Positions 12,130 to 24,199 of a stretch of DNA of 64,000 nt are shown piece by piece. Location: NCBI RefSeq assembly GCF_020283565.1, contig NC_060060.1:37510001-37574000 (forward strand), in the 5' to 3' direction. Every line of letters begins with the position of its first letter. Within the stretch, counting starts at the first letter, position 1. Made by a program: the position numbers and the translations under genes. The notes below the pieces were generated by a model, which was not told the origin of the DNA, made no database searches, and saw nothing but the letters and a program-made list of their open reading frames with translations. Origin of the DNA: Trifolium pratense (lineage: Eukaryota; Streptophyta; Magnoliopsida; Fabales; Fabaceae).

Positions 12130-14440
12130 TTATAACATAGAATCACTAGCTACAGGAGTTTGTAAAACCTCAGATATAACTTCCCAAGAATGGTTCTCAT
12201 CATCCAATATTACACGCCTTCGATCAAGGAAAGCCGGCCTCATTGGTGTTGTAACCATGTCAATTTTAAATGTCAACATTGCTACAATCTGTGACATTGC
12301 AGGTCTCAAATCTGGATGTGGTTGAAGGCATAAAAAAGCCACATGAAATGCTTGCATAACATCTTTTTCTACATATCCCTTTTCTCTCAGTTTTGGATCT
12401 ATAAGATCCATCACCATTGACTTCTCATAAAGTTTCCATGCCTGTAATAAAAATTCACATCACATACACATCAATTTCAAAGCTTTTTGGATAAATATCG
12501 GTTCAAATGATAATTAACATTGGTTTCCACACTTGATGCCAGAACTGAACTCTAAACCAAATTAGGCGGTCCAATAGGCCGGATATTGGTGGTAAAAACC
12601 AAAAAAATAAATAATACTGTAATAATAATAATTAAAATTGTTTTGGAATTGAAGATGTGAAGTTACATATTCAGGGAGGTACTGCATATCTGATGGTAAA
12701 GTGAGATCTGTGTTTTTTCTACAGCTGATGACTTCAAGCACAAGAACTCCAAAACTATAGATGTCTGCCTTTTCAGACAGTTCTCCTCTAATAGCATATT
12801 CAGGAGCTGTATAACCTCTAACCAAAAGAGAAAGAAATAAAGATCATTATTAAAAAACCTGAAGAACTGTAACAGACAACGAACACGATACTGACATGTC
12901 ATCGGTGCTATGTCGGTGCATGACACTGAATTATATCATTTGAATAAAGGACTTACAATGTTCCAGCAAATTGAGTGCTAAGGTAAGCTTGGTCTTCAGG
13001 GAAGAACCTAGCTAGTCCAAAATCTCCAATCCTCGGTTGAAACTTTTCGTCAAGAAGAATGTTGCTTGCTTTGATATCTCGGTGAACAATTCTTACATGT
13101 GAATCCTCGTGAAGGTATTGCAATCCCCGCGCTACTCCAAGAATAATTTGGAATCTAGTACTCCAATTAAGATATTCATCGCTCTTCCCTAATCACGTAG
13201 GAACATCGAGCATAACAATTATTTAATTTGTCCGAACTAATATAAAGATATAGAAAGGATACTGAGATACATACCGTGTATAAAGAGGTCCAAACTTTTG
13301 TTCTTCATGTATTCGTACACAAGTATCCTTTGAGGTCCATCTGAGCAACATCCGAGAAGGCGGACGAGATTCTTGTGCTGGATGCTTGTGATCATTCTAA
13401 CTTCTGCTAGAAATTCTCTTTCTCCTTGTTGAGATTTGTCAAGAGACAGTTTCTTACAAGCAACTAGCCTTCCATCTAGCAACTTTCCCTGTCAAAAGAT
13501 TCGATTCACGATTCAAAAAAATGTCTTATTATGATTTACGATTTGAATCTCAATTTGATAACCACAAATTTGTCTATCAAAACAAGCACCATTAGATTTA
13601 GTACCTACATTATACCTGATAGACAGGGCCAAATCCACCACTTCCAAGAAGATTTCTTCGATGAAAATTCTTCGTGGCCTTTCTCAATGTCTGGAAATCA
13701 AAGTAGCTAATTGTCCTAAGGTTCCCACTAATGAACTCCATGAATCCTGTATCCATATAGAAACTTCAACACAAATTGATCTTTACAATGATATAGTCCA
13801 TAAGTAATGTCCAATATTTTTCATGCTGTGTTTATACAATTAAACTACCTGATTGTTGATTAGTTGGGACAATTTTCTTCATCATTTCTTCTTCTGCTAC
13901 AATATCAAGCACAAATAACAAAAATCCGATTATTTTTATAAACAAATTATATATGTTACTATGCAAGCATTAAAAATTTGTGTCTCAAATTGTTTCCATA
14001 GACCTAAACTCAACCCTACAAAACCGGCCTGTAAGGTGAGGAAGATTGCCCTCAGTTATAAACATATATTCAAGTCATCTCGTAACTGATGTGAGATTTC
14101 TTAACAATTACCATGCTTCTGAGTCTGACTTGGTGGTGAAGCTGTCTTCTCAGATAATTCTGCTGGAGCGCGTTTAAGACGCTTCCAGCATACAAAGATA
14201 ATAATGAGCAATATAATTAGCACTACAATCCCTCCAAGGAAAAAGAACAAAGCTCCAGAGCTATGGTGTGGCGCGGATGATGATGATGAAGGAGGTGTTT
14301 CTGCCACATCACAAGATTTCATTCATCATTGATCAAATAAAAATTAACATGAAAAAAACTGATACAGCTATAAGAACATACTTGCTAAGAAAATGAAGGT
14401 AAAAAAAGAAACCTTGGTGTTGAAGTAATTTTCGAGTCAT
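12130..14440 (-). CDS. Membrane receptor-like kinase of the CRK/DUF26 kinase clade without an ectodomain (434 aa)
   Basis: Model of eight exons: 14413..14440, 14112..14300, 13849..13896, 13616..13746, 13275..13488, 12957..13188, 12667..12817, 12130..12441. All borders are GT..AG and the phases agree. Residues 1-24 are polar, 25-48 form one membrane helix, then a basic stop-transfer KRLKR. Kinase: P-loop GSGGFG 123-128, catalytic Lys144 in [13 protein letters not shown] 239-246 (Asp241), DFG 259-261, then GYTAPEY and the C-lobe. All catalytic residues are present, so it should be active. The arginine before the catalytic Asp fits an RD kinase, activated by loop phosphorylation. Odd: only about 24 residues precede the membrane helix, so no DUF26 or LRR domain is present. 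A missed 5' exon is possible, but the ATG at 14440 joins in frame. The ligand or partner is unknown. Confidence 0.85.
12525..12605 (+). repeat. 3' end of a SINE in a kinase intron
   Basis: The words CTTGATGCCAGAACTGAACTC and ..ATTGGTGGTAAAAACCAAAAAAA match the 3' half of the SINE at 34298-34452 (CTTGATGTCAGAACTGACCCC .. TTGGTGGTGAAAACAAAAAAA). The tRNA-like head is absent, so it is 5'-truncated. Confidence 0.55.
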
Positions 14441-14992
14441 TGTTTGTTGTTAGGGAGAGAAGAAAGTATTATGGTTGAAGTTGAGCCGTCTTGGTCGGTA
14501 TTGAGATGACATAGCCAAATATGAAGAAGTGAAATTCAACAACTGGCAACAGCAACCACTGTTTCATGTTTGATTTTCTACTATGTAACAAAATTCTTTG
14601 TTGTCGTTAATTGTTATCTTGAAAAACAATTGGAGAAACATTCTATTCTATTATTCTATTATGTGGGTGTATGTATCATAGTATAGATCGAAACAATGTA
14701 AAATTGCCGGACAATTCTATTAGTATTAGGGGATGGCATGCATACATTTAGAAATAGAATATTATATGCGGTCGAATAAAGACATTCAAACATTTTTATA
14801 TATTTTTCTTTTTGACGCATTTTATATATTTTTCTGGATTCAGATTCACTACGTTCACTTTTTTGTTTTTTGTTTCTTTCTAAAATCGTTGCAATTAAAA
14901 GAATCCTAACCGTTAATAATGTCAAACGTCTTATATCTTATCGGGTCATCTATTAAATTATGAATGGCGACAAAGCTAAAGTCATTGATGTC

Positions 14993-15088
14993 CCAAGCCA
15001 CTAGGTTTGCCCTAGTGGTGAGGGATTTGTGTAGTACGTTATAGATTTTGGGTTCAATCCCAACTCATCGTAAACCAAAAAAAAAGTC
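14993..15088 (+). mobile_element. Short tRNA-derived SINE
   Basis: Box A-like GGTTTGCCCTAGTGGTGAGG and box B GGGTTCAATCCC are followed by a short body and a poly-A run (AACCAAAAAAAAAG). The flanks AAAGTCATTGATGTCCC (14980-) and AAAGTCATTGATGTCCC (about 15085-) are a perfect 17-bp target duplication. Confidence 0.85.
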
Positions 15089-15229
15089 ATTGATGTCCCC
15101 AGCTCTATCATTTTTTTAATAATAAATCTAAATCCATTTTTCTCTTGGACTTTTTAAGTTGTAAATAAATACTACAAAATGTTGTGCCAAAAACAATACT
15201 AATACAAAATATATGTGAAGTATCGTGTA

Positions 15230-15362
15230 CAAATCTTAACTCAATTGATAGTAATGTCAGAATTATTAGGTTGGATGTTGTGATTGAGGGTTTGAATCAT
15301 AACTCCTTCACTTGCGTGTAAATTTTTAATAACTATTGGTATTTCTTCTATTTACCAATACA
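15230..15362 (+). mobile_element. Degenerate tRNA-derived SINE
   Basis: CTTAACTCAATTGATAGTAATGTCAGAATT resembles the head of the SINE at 4532, with box B decayed to GAGGGTTTGAATC and the shared T-rich end (TATTTCTTCTATTTACCAATA). The possible flank repeat AATACAAAATATATGTGAAG / AATACAAAAATATGTGAAG (15190 and 15357) is consistent with a target duplication. Confidence 0.65.
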
Positions 15363-15554
15363 AAAATATGTGAAGGGGCCTTTCTTATATATATTTTAAA
15401 ATAAATTTTATATGAATGAACGAAAGAAAAAACAATCAATAAATTTGTTTCTTCATTTTTACGGTAACAATCAATAATTATTGAACTCGCACAACAATTG
15501 AACTTGATTGATTTTGGGTGGGCTTGCCAGAACAATTGAAATCTTAAAATTAAC

Positions 15555-15800
15555 GGATATTTTCTCTTCCGATCTCATGATTCTTTTACACCCCAAATAT
15601 TCCAATTTTATCCTTGCAGAAAAATACAATTCGCAAAAATCGAATTTTTTCTAGTGGAAATTCAAAGTAAAATTCGGTTTCTAGAAACCGAAATTTTTTT
15701 TTCAAGGCAAAAAAAAATTTGGTTTGTAGAAACCGAATTTTTTTGCAAGGGTAAAATTAGAAAATTCAAGAGATATAAAAAAAACACGGGGGTCGGAATA
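15555..15800. repeat. Foldback element with palindromic core
   Basis: The two halves mirror each other around about 15690: 'CCAATTTTATCCTTGCAGAAAAA' on the left against 'TTTTTTTGCAAGGGTAAAATTAG' on the right. Inside are two palindromic words, AATTCGGTTTCTAGAAACCGAA and a TTTGGTTTGTAGAAACCGAA copy. There is no open frame. It is probably a MITE. Confidence 0.55.
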
Positions 15801-16056
15801 GAAAACATCAAATTAACGTAGTTAAAAAAATTAATTGTAGCTAAATATGTTATTAACAAAGGCTCATCAATCAATTTGTCAGAAAAAACTAATTGCTCCT
15901 TAGACCCCCTCAATTGCTTCTAAGCCCCCCAAACTTAGGAAAATACCCTCAGCCTCAGGGACGTTTAGGAAGAAACGTTCTGAAAAGGACCGTGATGGAA
16001 ATGTATCTTCCGAATTGGGACAAATAGGTTGAAATGCTTTTTTTTTTTTTTTTTTA

Positions 16057-16206
16057 GATTCTATCTTTCCATTGCCTTAATTTCAGAAGATAGGATCTCA
16101 TTGGCCATTTATACACATTTTAGATTCTATCATCACATTCGTGCTTTAATTTCGGAAGGTAGGATCCCATTGGCCATTTATACATATTTTGGATTTTATC
16201 TTCCAT
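16057..16206 (+). repeat. Tandem duplication, unit about 72 bp, two copies
   Basis: TTTTAGATTCTATC.. through CATTGGCCATTTATACACA is followed directly by a second copy with a few changes (TTTTAGATTCTATCATCACA.. through CATTGGCCATTTATACATA). An open frame across it is a by-product of the repeat. Confidence 0.75.
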
Positions 16207-16429
16207 GTCATAATTTTGGACCGTACAATATGAAATGTTGTTAATAGTAATTAGAAACGAAAATTTTAGAATGTCATCTATGAATTTGTCCATGCCTTAT
16301 AATCTAAAATGAAGTCGATCCCAACCAAAAGTTGGGTGCATATTTTAGTTGATACTTCCTCTGATCACTATTATAAAAAAAAAAATTAAAAAAATAATTA
16401 GGTTCATTGAAAAAATAATGGCTTAATTA

Positions 16430-16620
16430 GTAAAATGGTCCCTTAAAGACATTTTTGGTTTGACATTGGTCTCTTAAAGAAAAAAAGGACCAAATAGGTC
16501 CCTTAAAGAAAAAAAGGTCTGAATAGGTCCCTTAAAGACATCTCTGTTAATCAGTTTGGTCCCTTAAAGACATCTACGTTAATCAGTTTGTTCCTCGAAA
16601 AAATGGACGGAAAGGAGAAA
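16430..16620. repeat. Short interspersed array of GGTCCCTTAAAGA words
   Basis: The word GGTCYCTTAAAGA recurs about five times in 130 bp, alternating with 'AAAAAAAGG' and 'CATCTMYGTTAATCAGTTTG' spacers. It looks like the end of a DNA transposon with internal subrepeats. No coding sequence was seen. Confidence 0.5.
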
Positions 16621-16992
16621 ATCAAAATTTCCAATCATGTTTATCGCCTAAATTGCATCATTATGCCCGCCTAATACTGCCGCCAAATGCGTCAAAAAAA
16701 AAAAATACTGCCGCCAAACTCCTCCCGCTAATTCCTTTTGCTCCTAAGGCTGTTTATTTAGAAAATCAGAATCCGAATTACTTGAATATATTTATTTGGC
16801 AACCAATCCATCATTGTTCCAAAGTACAGTACTCCATATATAGTGTATCTAGAAATTATATGTCTCAATAGTCAATATAATTGTATGGTATGTGGATTTA
16901 ATCGAACTAACAAATACTATTACTAAGCTTTCAGAAGTGGTTGCTTCCTAATGTTCTTTGTACAATTTAATTATCGTGGTTTTTTTAACCTT

Positions 16993-17625
16993 TGCAATAT
17001 TGCACAGGATAAAGACTAATTAATATCCCTACTTTTTATGGTTTTTCCAAATTTTATTAATGCAGCATATTTTCTCTCATCACTCCAACTGCAACTCTAT
17101 TTTATCTCTCTTTCTCACTATATTTTAAAAATTAAAACAATAACAGTGCAAGCTCTTAAATATTTATGCTAAGTTGTATTTTTTTTCTTCCATATGCACG
17201 GGCAAACTTGTTCAAAGCTAAAGGTAATTTTTTTCTGCAATCACATCTATGTTATTTTGATCTTAAATCACATAATTTTTATATTCAAACAAGCATTTTT
17301 TCAACAACTAAGGAAAATTTAAAAAGCTTTCGATCAATTCTCAGTGATTTTAAACTTGAGTGTTGAAATGTATTGGAATTTAAGGAGCACGTCGGTGAGA
17401 GGAAGTGGGAAGAGAACGACGGCGTCGATCGGCGATGAGAGGACGAGGGAATAACATGACAACGATATTTGCAGAGAAAGAAGATGAAAAGATTGCATTA
17501 GTAAAGAGAGAAAAAATAGAGTTGCAGTTGGACTGATGAGAGAGAAGGTGATGCATTAATAAAATTTTAAAAAAAAATCATAAAAAATGAGGCATTAATT
17601 AGTCTTTATCCTATGCAATATTGCA
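16993..17625. mobile_element. Non-autonomous DNA element with long terminal inverted repeats (about 630 bp)
   Basis: The left arm from TGCAATATTGCACAGGATAA (16993) through TCTCTCATCACTCCAACTGC is mirrored by the right arm, whose reverse complement begins TGCAATATTGCATAGGATAA. Arms are about 125 bp with a handful of mismatches. The loop contains a GC-richer patch (about 17384-17450) unlike the AT-rich arms. There is no transposase. Long arms fit a Mutator-like or foldback element. A target duplication was not resolved. Confidence 0.75.
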
Positions 17626-18059
17626 CATGTTAGAAAAACGTTGTTTTTATTTATTTTTTCTGTAAATTTTTGTTATAAAATATTTAAGTAATGTTACCCA
17701 TTTTAATATTTTAAAACAATATGATGATTGATACATGTTAGAACTTACCATGTATGCCTATGTTAGAAGGACTAGTTACTTGCAAGAGGTTCATAAAATG
17801 ACACATTTTAAACATGGCAGGAGACTACAAACTATGTATGTGGTGAACTAATGCCAGCCGCAATTTCAAACATACTGTAAATAGAAGATAAGAATAACAC
17901 AATAGTAGTAGTGAAGAGAAGTTTCTATCCACGTACGCATTTTTTAATTTTCTCCTCTTTTTGACAAAGTAGGTAATGCTAGACTATGATGATATTAAAT
18001 CAAATTAAGAAGTAGGTCTAAAGATAAGAGTTTGTATATAAAGAAAAAACAAAATAAAG

Positions 18060-18760
18060 TATAAGTTTATCCTCAGTTGAGCTTCATATAAATTTTTGGA
18101 TTTAATATCAAATAATTTAGATCGAAACAAAAACCTTTTTTTCTTGCTTTAAACGACCATCAAACATAAACGTTGGTGGTAAAGATTAATCTGTCAATAG
18201 TAATTGTCTTGTTATTAAAAACTCTATCATTTTTAACTTCCCAAATAGATCAGATTGAGACTAACTAAATTGGTTGTAAATATGTTCTAACATTTTTTGC
18301 AAAAATCATGAGCCCCACAAAATTGGAAAGCCAACGAAATTGCATTATCAGGAACAACACACGTGATCCCAAATCAGGAAACGATGTCACTCGAAATCGC
18401 ACCAAAAAAAGGGCAATTCAGAAATAGATGATAGGTATCCTCAGTAGCATCACAGACAGGTAAGCATAACATAATCATTACATAAACATCCACAAGCAAA
18501 AAAAAATTAAACTTTCTAGATAACCTGTTTGTTCTGGATACACAAAAATAGTCTCACGTCGCTTGGTAATTGATGCTAAAGAGTGTTTATGTACAACATC
18601 CATATCTTTCAAATCATCGAGACGCTTTTTCTATAATTACAAAGGACAAAATCGTGACGGGTTAATCCCAAAGCGGACAATCTCTCAGAGATGTGGACTT
18701 GAAGTCGGATTAGAACACCGTCATTAATAAACTGCCAAGCAAAAATAGACACTCCACTCA
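18060..18760 (-). pseudogene. LINE (non-LTR retrotransposon) 3' fragment, zf-RVT region
   Basis: Broken frames on the minus strand recall the zinc-binding region after plant LINE reverse transcriptases: a DATEDTYHLF-like stretch near 18440, then SIWEVKNDRVFN near 18230 directly after an internal stop (TGA where TGG is expected). Several stops and frameshifts make it dead. Similar remains are at 39054-39675 and 49420-49830. Confidence 0.6.
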
Positions 18761-20119
18761 TCTAAAAAATCAACCTAGCTGCAACCCAACATTAGATATA
18801 ATAGTATAACTAACAATCACCCTATAATTATTCCTCCCAAACAAAAAATCGTCTACGTCCGCTACCGCCACCAGTTCCCTCCTAACTCCTCTCGAGCCTA
18901 TTCATATGCACCATAGTCACATCCTTTTATATTCAATCCATAGTCACATCTTTACGAAATAGCCGACTCCAACTAGCTAATGGTACCCAAAATAATAGTA
19001 ATAAAATTTACATAGCAAAGGTGAATTTGCATATATAGGGCCATTTTAAGTAGTTTTCAATTAGTATTTGTCATGTTTTTGTTGTGTACAATTTGTGTGG
19101 GGTTACTTGGGGTCCAATTCTGTAAGACTAATGAGTTTAATAGATGGAAGACAGCGGTATTATTGATGGCTGGCAGACTAATGACGATGCAATCCTTTAT
19201 ATATAAGAGTAGTTTTCATTTTCAATGGATTAATAGACCACCCCCAACTTGTTAATAAATTCCAAATTTCAACTGTTTCTTTCTTCCTTTCTTCCAAAAT
19301 TGGTCATTGTTAATATTCCAGTAAGATCTAATTAATACTAACAAATTAATTAAATTGACTATAACTACTACACATTGTGGATATTGATGTTGATATTTAC
19401 TGTATACAATTATTATATGCTTAGCCCTGCTGTTATGCTTTATTTTCATTGAGTAAATCGTCAACTTGTCCTTTAAATTACAGGGGGTCGGATGGATTTT
19501 AGGGAAAATGACTCCAGTAATTTGGAGTTCGGCCGCAAGATTAAGAAAGTCAGGCTAAAAAATTTTTTTACCAAGAATTAAATGCGGGTTTTTTTCGAAC
19601 AATACGTCATAGGGAAACTCATTAACTACTTTTACTTGAACTCAATGTCTTAGTTTGAATAACTAATTTACTTATTTAAAATCTATTTTTTACTTATTTA
19701 CAAATTTTTGAGGTGTAAATTTCCAAACCTATAATTTTAGAAGATTGGATATTTACTCATTTTTCTTGGTTGACGATTTTATTTATTTAGAAGAAACAGT
19801 TTACTGAGATTGTGATATGTGTCTGCCAAAAATGACCATTTCAAAATACCAAAAAATAAAATAAAAATGACCATGTCGGCACCATATAAAAGGCTAAAAG
19901 GACTGAGGTCAAATACTAGCGAAGGTGAAAATATACTAACTATTGTCAAAAAGAAATAAAATAGTAGTAATATACTTGAAAAAGTGTTGAATATCTAAGT
20001 GCAAAATGATGATATAGTAGTTAGGGATGATTCAAATAATTTGGAGTCCTTTTCAAATGTTAAAAATGGTCCATAATAAAAAAGAAACATAAAAGGGTTG
20101 TATACAAAATAATAACATT

Positions 20120-20285
20120 AATCAATCGTTAGTTAGTTCAGTGATGATTGATGTTAGATTTAGTAAAGATGATCACGATTTGATCCCCGCAATTACGATG
20201 GGAGAGAACTGAAAGCATTTGATGCAAAAATTGACTTTGAATCAGATTAAGCGGTTCGGTGGGTAGTGGTGAAGAAAAAATAATG
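20120..20285 (+). mobile_element. tRNA-derived SINE, same family as 34298-34452
   Basis: TTAGTTAGTTCAGTGATGATTG (head), box B CACGATTTGATCCCC, then GAGAACTGAAAGCATTTGATG and a ..GGTGGTGAAGAAAAAA tail match the copy at 34298-34452 in order. It is moderately diverged. Confidence 0.65.
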
Positions 20286-20572
20286 ATAATAACATTAAAA
20301 AATGTATGAATTTGTTATGAGAATTGAAATGGCCTACTCACCGGTTTGTTTTGTGATTTTTGAATGTGGCTATATTTAATGGGTTGGATTTTTTTTATTT
20401 TACAATTTTTTTATTAGTTTTACTTTAACTTTTAAATGACTTAAACTAAAATTATGTAGAAAAAAATGAGAACGCTAGATAACTATATTTTACCATTAAA
20501 TCATATTTTATCATTGATACAAATAAAATATTTTATGTACATTTATAATATATAACTATTATTTTAAGAGTT

Positions 20573-20740
20573 TAATGAATATACACCGACAGTGTAAAAT
20601 AGTTTTATACGATCGTCCAATAAACAATTATCATTTTGTCATGTCATATCAAGAAAGTGAGTTGAAATGGGGTGATGTGGTAGAAAAAATTGTTGGTATT
20701 GATTGACAACGTAAAATTATTTTACACTGTCGGTGCATAT
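20573..20740. mobile_element. MITE with ACACCGACAGTGTAAAA inverted ends
   Basis: Left end ATATACACCGACAGTGTAAAA and right end TTTTACACTGTCGGTGCATAT are near-perfect inverted repeats, about 160 bp apart. Related ends occur at 4908-5015 (ACACCGTTAGTATAAAGTTA .. ACTTTACATCGACAATGTATA) and as a single end near 44628. Confidence 0.75.
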
Positions 20741-22667
20741 TATTTTTCTCTTATTTTAAACTTTTAAGATTTTGAATTCCGTGGATGGCCCAATAGTTAT
20801 ACAAAGTTTTAAACATTTTCAAATATAGGCATAAGAATTTGTCATGAGTGACTTCTAATTTAAGTGGAAGAAGTTTCTTCCATATACCGATATTAATCAT
20901 GTATGATGTAGTGCCAAATAGACACATATGAGGGAATTATGAAACGATTTTCCTTAATACATTCAATAACTCAGAGTCAGAGAGTGGGTGGATCCTATTC
21001 TAAGCAAAACAATTACCCTCTATTAAGTTGCAATTCATAACAACATACCAAAAGAAGGAAATGGTCTTTGCTAGGAATGTGAATACAGTAAGATTCTGCT
21101 CGGGCTCCCTCGCCTAATCGAATGATCTCTGATATAACCTAGTTGAGAGCACAGGAGACTGGGAGAGTATCGGAATTTTGGAGCAACAAAATCTTAAGAT
21201 ATTAGATTTATAATGTCGAAAATTTTAACCAATCACACTTAAATCTTTAAGTATATAATATATACTTCGTTCACAACCAACTTTTCACGAAACCACATTT
21301 GACTGGCTTAAAAAATGATTGAAAAGAACATTATGATAAGAAGAAAAATATTAGTCCTATTTCACAATTACATGCATATTTGCTAAAGTACTACTAATTA
21401 ATTTTGGTACCCAATTTTGGCAAAAAGCTATTATAGTTAAACAAGTAAATTAAGCCAGCTCATTTCTCTAACTTCTCCAGCCCCTTTAAATGTAATAAAA
21501 TTCAAAGTCCAATATAGATTCATGAATCCTTCTATACCGTAATAAACTTTGCACCTGTATTCGTTGAAACTTCCCATCTAAAATAACACTTGTTCGTACG
21601 TAAGTTGAAATTCACCCATGCACAACTTGAATATAATGTGAATAATATTAACAATCAATTAATGAAGCCATTGTTTTTCTTTGCTCAATATTTAGTTAGG
21701 GACCAAACTATCCTATTCCCAATTGTACTAATTTGATGATCAATTAACATCATCTAGAAAAAAAATGCCATATCTAGAATTAAGTGACACACACCTTTGT
21801 GTTATTTCATATTTAGATAGTCATCACAAAAACTAGCTCAAAGAATAAGAGTGTTCAAGTATATTTATACACTCACGTCTAGCGTGTGCATGTTAAATGG
21901 ACTTGAATCTAATTTTTACATTGCAGTCTTTAACCCGACTTTGATACCATGTTAAATGAACTTGAATCTCATTCAAAAAGCTAGCTTTAAGGATGAATGA
22001 GAGGGTGTTTAAACACAATTATACACTCAATAGCTTGAAAACCTGAGCAATGTGAGACTCTAAACAATTCCAACAAACATGTGGTCAAATGGATATCATA
22101 TTAAAATTTAGATTGATCGTAACTCAATCTTACACAATCGACTTATAAGATAAAAATTACTCTCCGTTATAATTTTTTCTCTTAATTAAGAAGACTGCTA
22201 TAACCCACAGACAGCTGCCATCATGACATATGAACTATAAAAGCCAAAACTTTTCAGGTACGTAGAGGAAAAAAGCTTTTGTACTACGTTGGCTCAAATA
22301 ATTTGATAATAACTTTGGGATGTACTATAATCCCTTAATTAGCCAGCTGTCATGGCCCCACATACCCTACAGTACTTGATCAGCTTAGTCTCACCAAAGA
22401 CAAGTCAACCCATATCTACACTTCACTCCACACGTTTGCAATATTTTTTCCCAACCACTTTCACCACCTCCTTAAAAAACCAATTAGCTCTTCATATTCA
22501 TAATTGCCTCCTCTTAACACACTCACTATATATACTTCCACAACTTGCATGCAATTCATTCCTCACCAAATACGCTTCTCTCTTTTCCTTTCAAATTAAG
22601 TTGCTTGCTATTCACACCAACCAAAAAAACTCATTATTACCGAAACATATCACTAGTTTGTTGAAAT

Positions 22668-24146
22668 ATGGCAAATAAAATACTTATTGGTTTTCTACTT
22701 ATAGCCTTTTTGGGTGTAGCTTATGCTGGTAGTAATTTCAATCAATATTTTGATATAACATGGGGTGATGGTCGTGGCAAAATCCTTAACAATGGACAAC
22801 TTCTTACTCTGTCTTTAGACAAAGCCTCTGGCTCTGGATTTCGTTCCAAAAATCAATACTTGTTTGGAAAAATTGACATGCAACTTAAGCTTGTACCTGG
22901 TAACTCTGCTGGAACAGTTACAACATATTATGTAAGTTTAAGTTTCCTTCATATTACTCTCTTCTATATGTGTGTTTTTATTACTCAATCTTCATATAAA
23001 TATTTTAGCATGAAATTATATTAACTAAATATTTGTTACTGATTTTTGCAGCTATCTTCTCTTGGTGGTGCTCATGATGAAATAGATTTTGAATTTTTGG
23101 GTAACTTAAGTGGTGATCCTTATATTGTTCATACAAATATTTATGCACAAGGGAAAGGGAACAAAGAACAGCAATTCTATTTATGGTTCGACCCTACCAA
23201 GGACTTTCACACTTATTCCATTCTTTGGAACCCTCAAAGTATCATGTATAAATCCTACCTCATTTCTATTACATTTATAAAAAAACTTAAAAGTAAAATA
23301 CAAACTACTTATTTTTGGTAAATTAAGTATAATATAACAAGTTGAAACATGTATTCACATATAATTAAAGAATTTTTTATTTGTTTTTCTAATTTTAACA
23401 ACAGTTTAATAAACATGTATTGTCGACATAAAATAATTTTAAACCGGCATCAAATAAAATACTCCCTTCGTAATATTTTATAAGCAAAAATGGATTACTT
23501 TATGGACCAGATACATTAAATATACAATGAATTTAAAAAGTGTATTTTTGCTTATAAAGTGTTCCGGAGGGAGTATCATGATATTACTGCTCAAGTCCAC
23601 TTTAAAATGCTAATTTAAAAATAACCGCAAAATATTAGATTCTCATTAGACTTTAATACTGGTTGTGCATGTCCTATTATCGACATCCAATAAAAAAATA
23701 ATTATATTATCTTCATATTTTAAACCCTTTTTTTGTGTCATCGATATATCAGATTTTCTGTGGATGGGACCCCTCTAAGAGAATTCAAGAATTTTGAGTC
23801 AAAAGGTATTCCTTTTCCTAGAAGCCAAGCAATGAGTATATACTCAAGCCTTTGGGATGCAGATAATTGGGCAACAAGAGGAGGCCTGGTGAAAACAGAT
23901 TGGGCCCAAGCCCCATTCACTGCTTCATATGGAAACTTCAATATCCAAGCTTGTGTTTGGACTTCTTCAGGCTCTTCTTGCTCTTCCAAAAATCCAACTT
24001 CAGATCAATCATGGATGAAACAATCATTGGATTCTTCAGGACAAGCTAGGATTCAATGGGTGCAAAAGAATTACATGATTTATAATTATTGCACTGATAC
24101 AAAGCGGTTTCCTCAAGGCCTCCCTCATGAATGCTCACTTGCATGA
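22668..24146 (+). CDS. Xyloglucan endotransglucosylase/hydrolase (GH16), 283 aa
   Basis: Exons 22668..22931, 23052..23245, 23753..24146; GT..AG borders and matching phases (YY|LSSLGG; I-I|FSVDG). Signal peptide 1-20. The GH16 core carries [10 protein letters not shown] at 96-105, with nucleophile Glu98 and acid/base Glu102, followed by the conserved N-glycosylation site NLS 106-108. The C-terminal XET_C region has four Cys, including [10 protein letters not shown] and the end HEC. Length is typical. Known role: it cuts xyloglucan and religates it to another chain in the wall, loosening or reinforcing growing walls. The sequence is of the common transglucosylase type (group I/II, near the TCH4-like XTHs). 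GGA replaces the usual GST before HDEIDF, a mild change that need not affect activity. A Stowaway MITE sits in intron 2. Confidence 0.93.
23462..23573. mobile_element. Stowaway-like MITE in XTH intron 2 (112 bp)
   Basis: Ends CTCCCTTCGTAATATTTTAT and CACTTTATAAGC/GGAACACTTT in mirror orientation (..AAAGTGTTCCGGAGGGAG) form about 30-bp inverted repeats, flanked by TA on both sides (23460-61 and 23574-75). CTCCCTCCGT ends with TA duplications define Stowaway. Confidence 0.85.
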
Positions 24147-24199
24147 AAACAAAAACTATATATGATCATATATCATGGAAAAATATAACTAGGATATAT

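Larger units (their letters stand above)
17626..22667. other. Gene-free region upstream of the XTH gene
   Basis: It holds a dead LINE fragment (18060-18760), a SINE (20120-20285) and a MITE (20573-20740). No intact exon was found. The 450 bp before 22668 are CT/AC-rich with 'CACTATATATACTTCC' near 22524, a likely XTH TATA region and leader. Confidence 0.45.
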
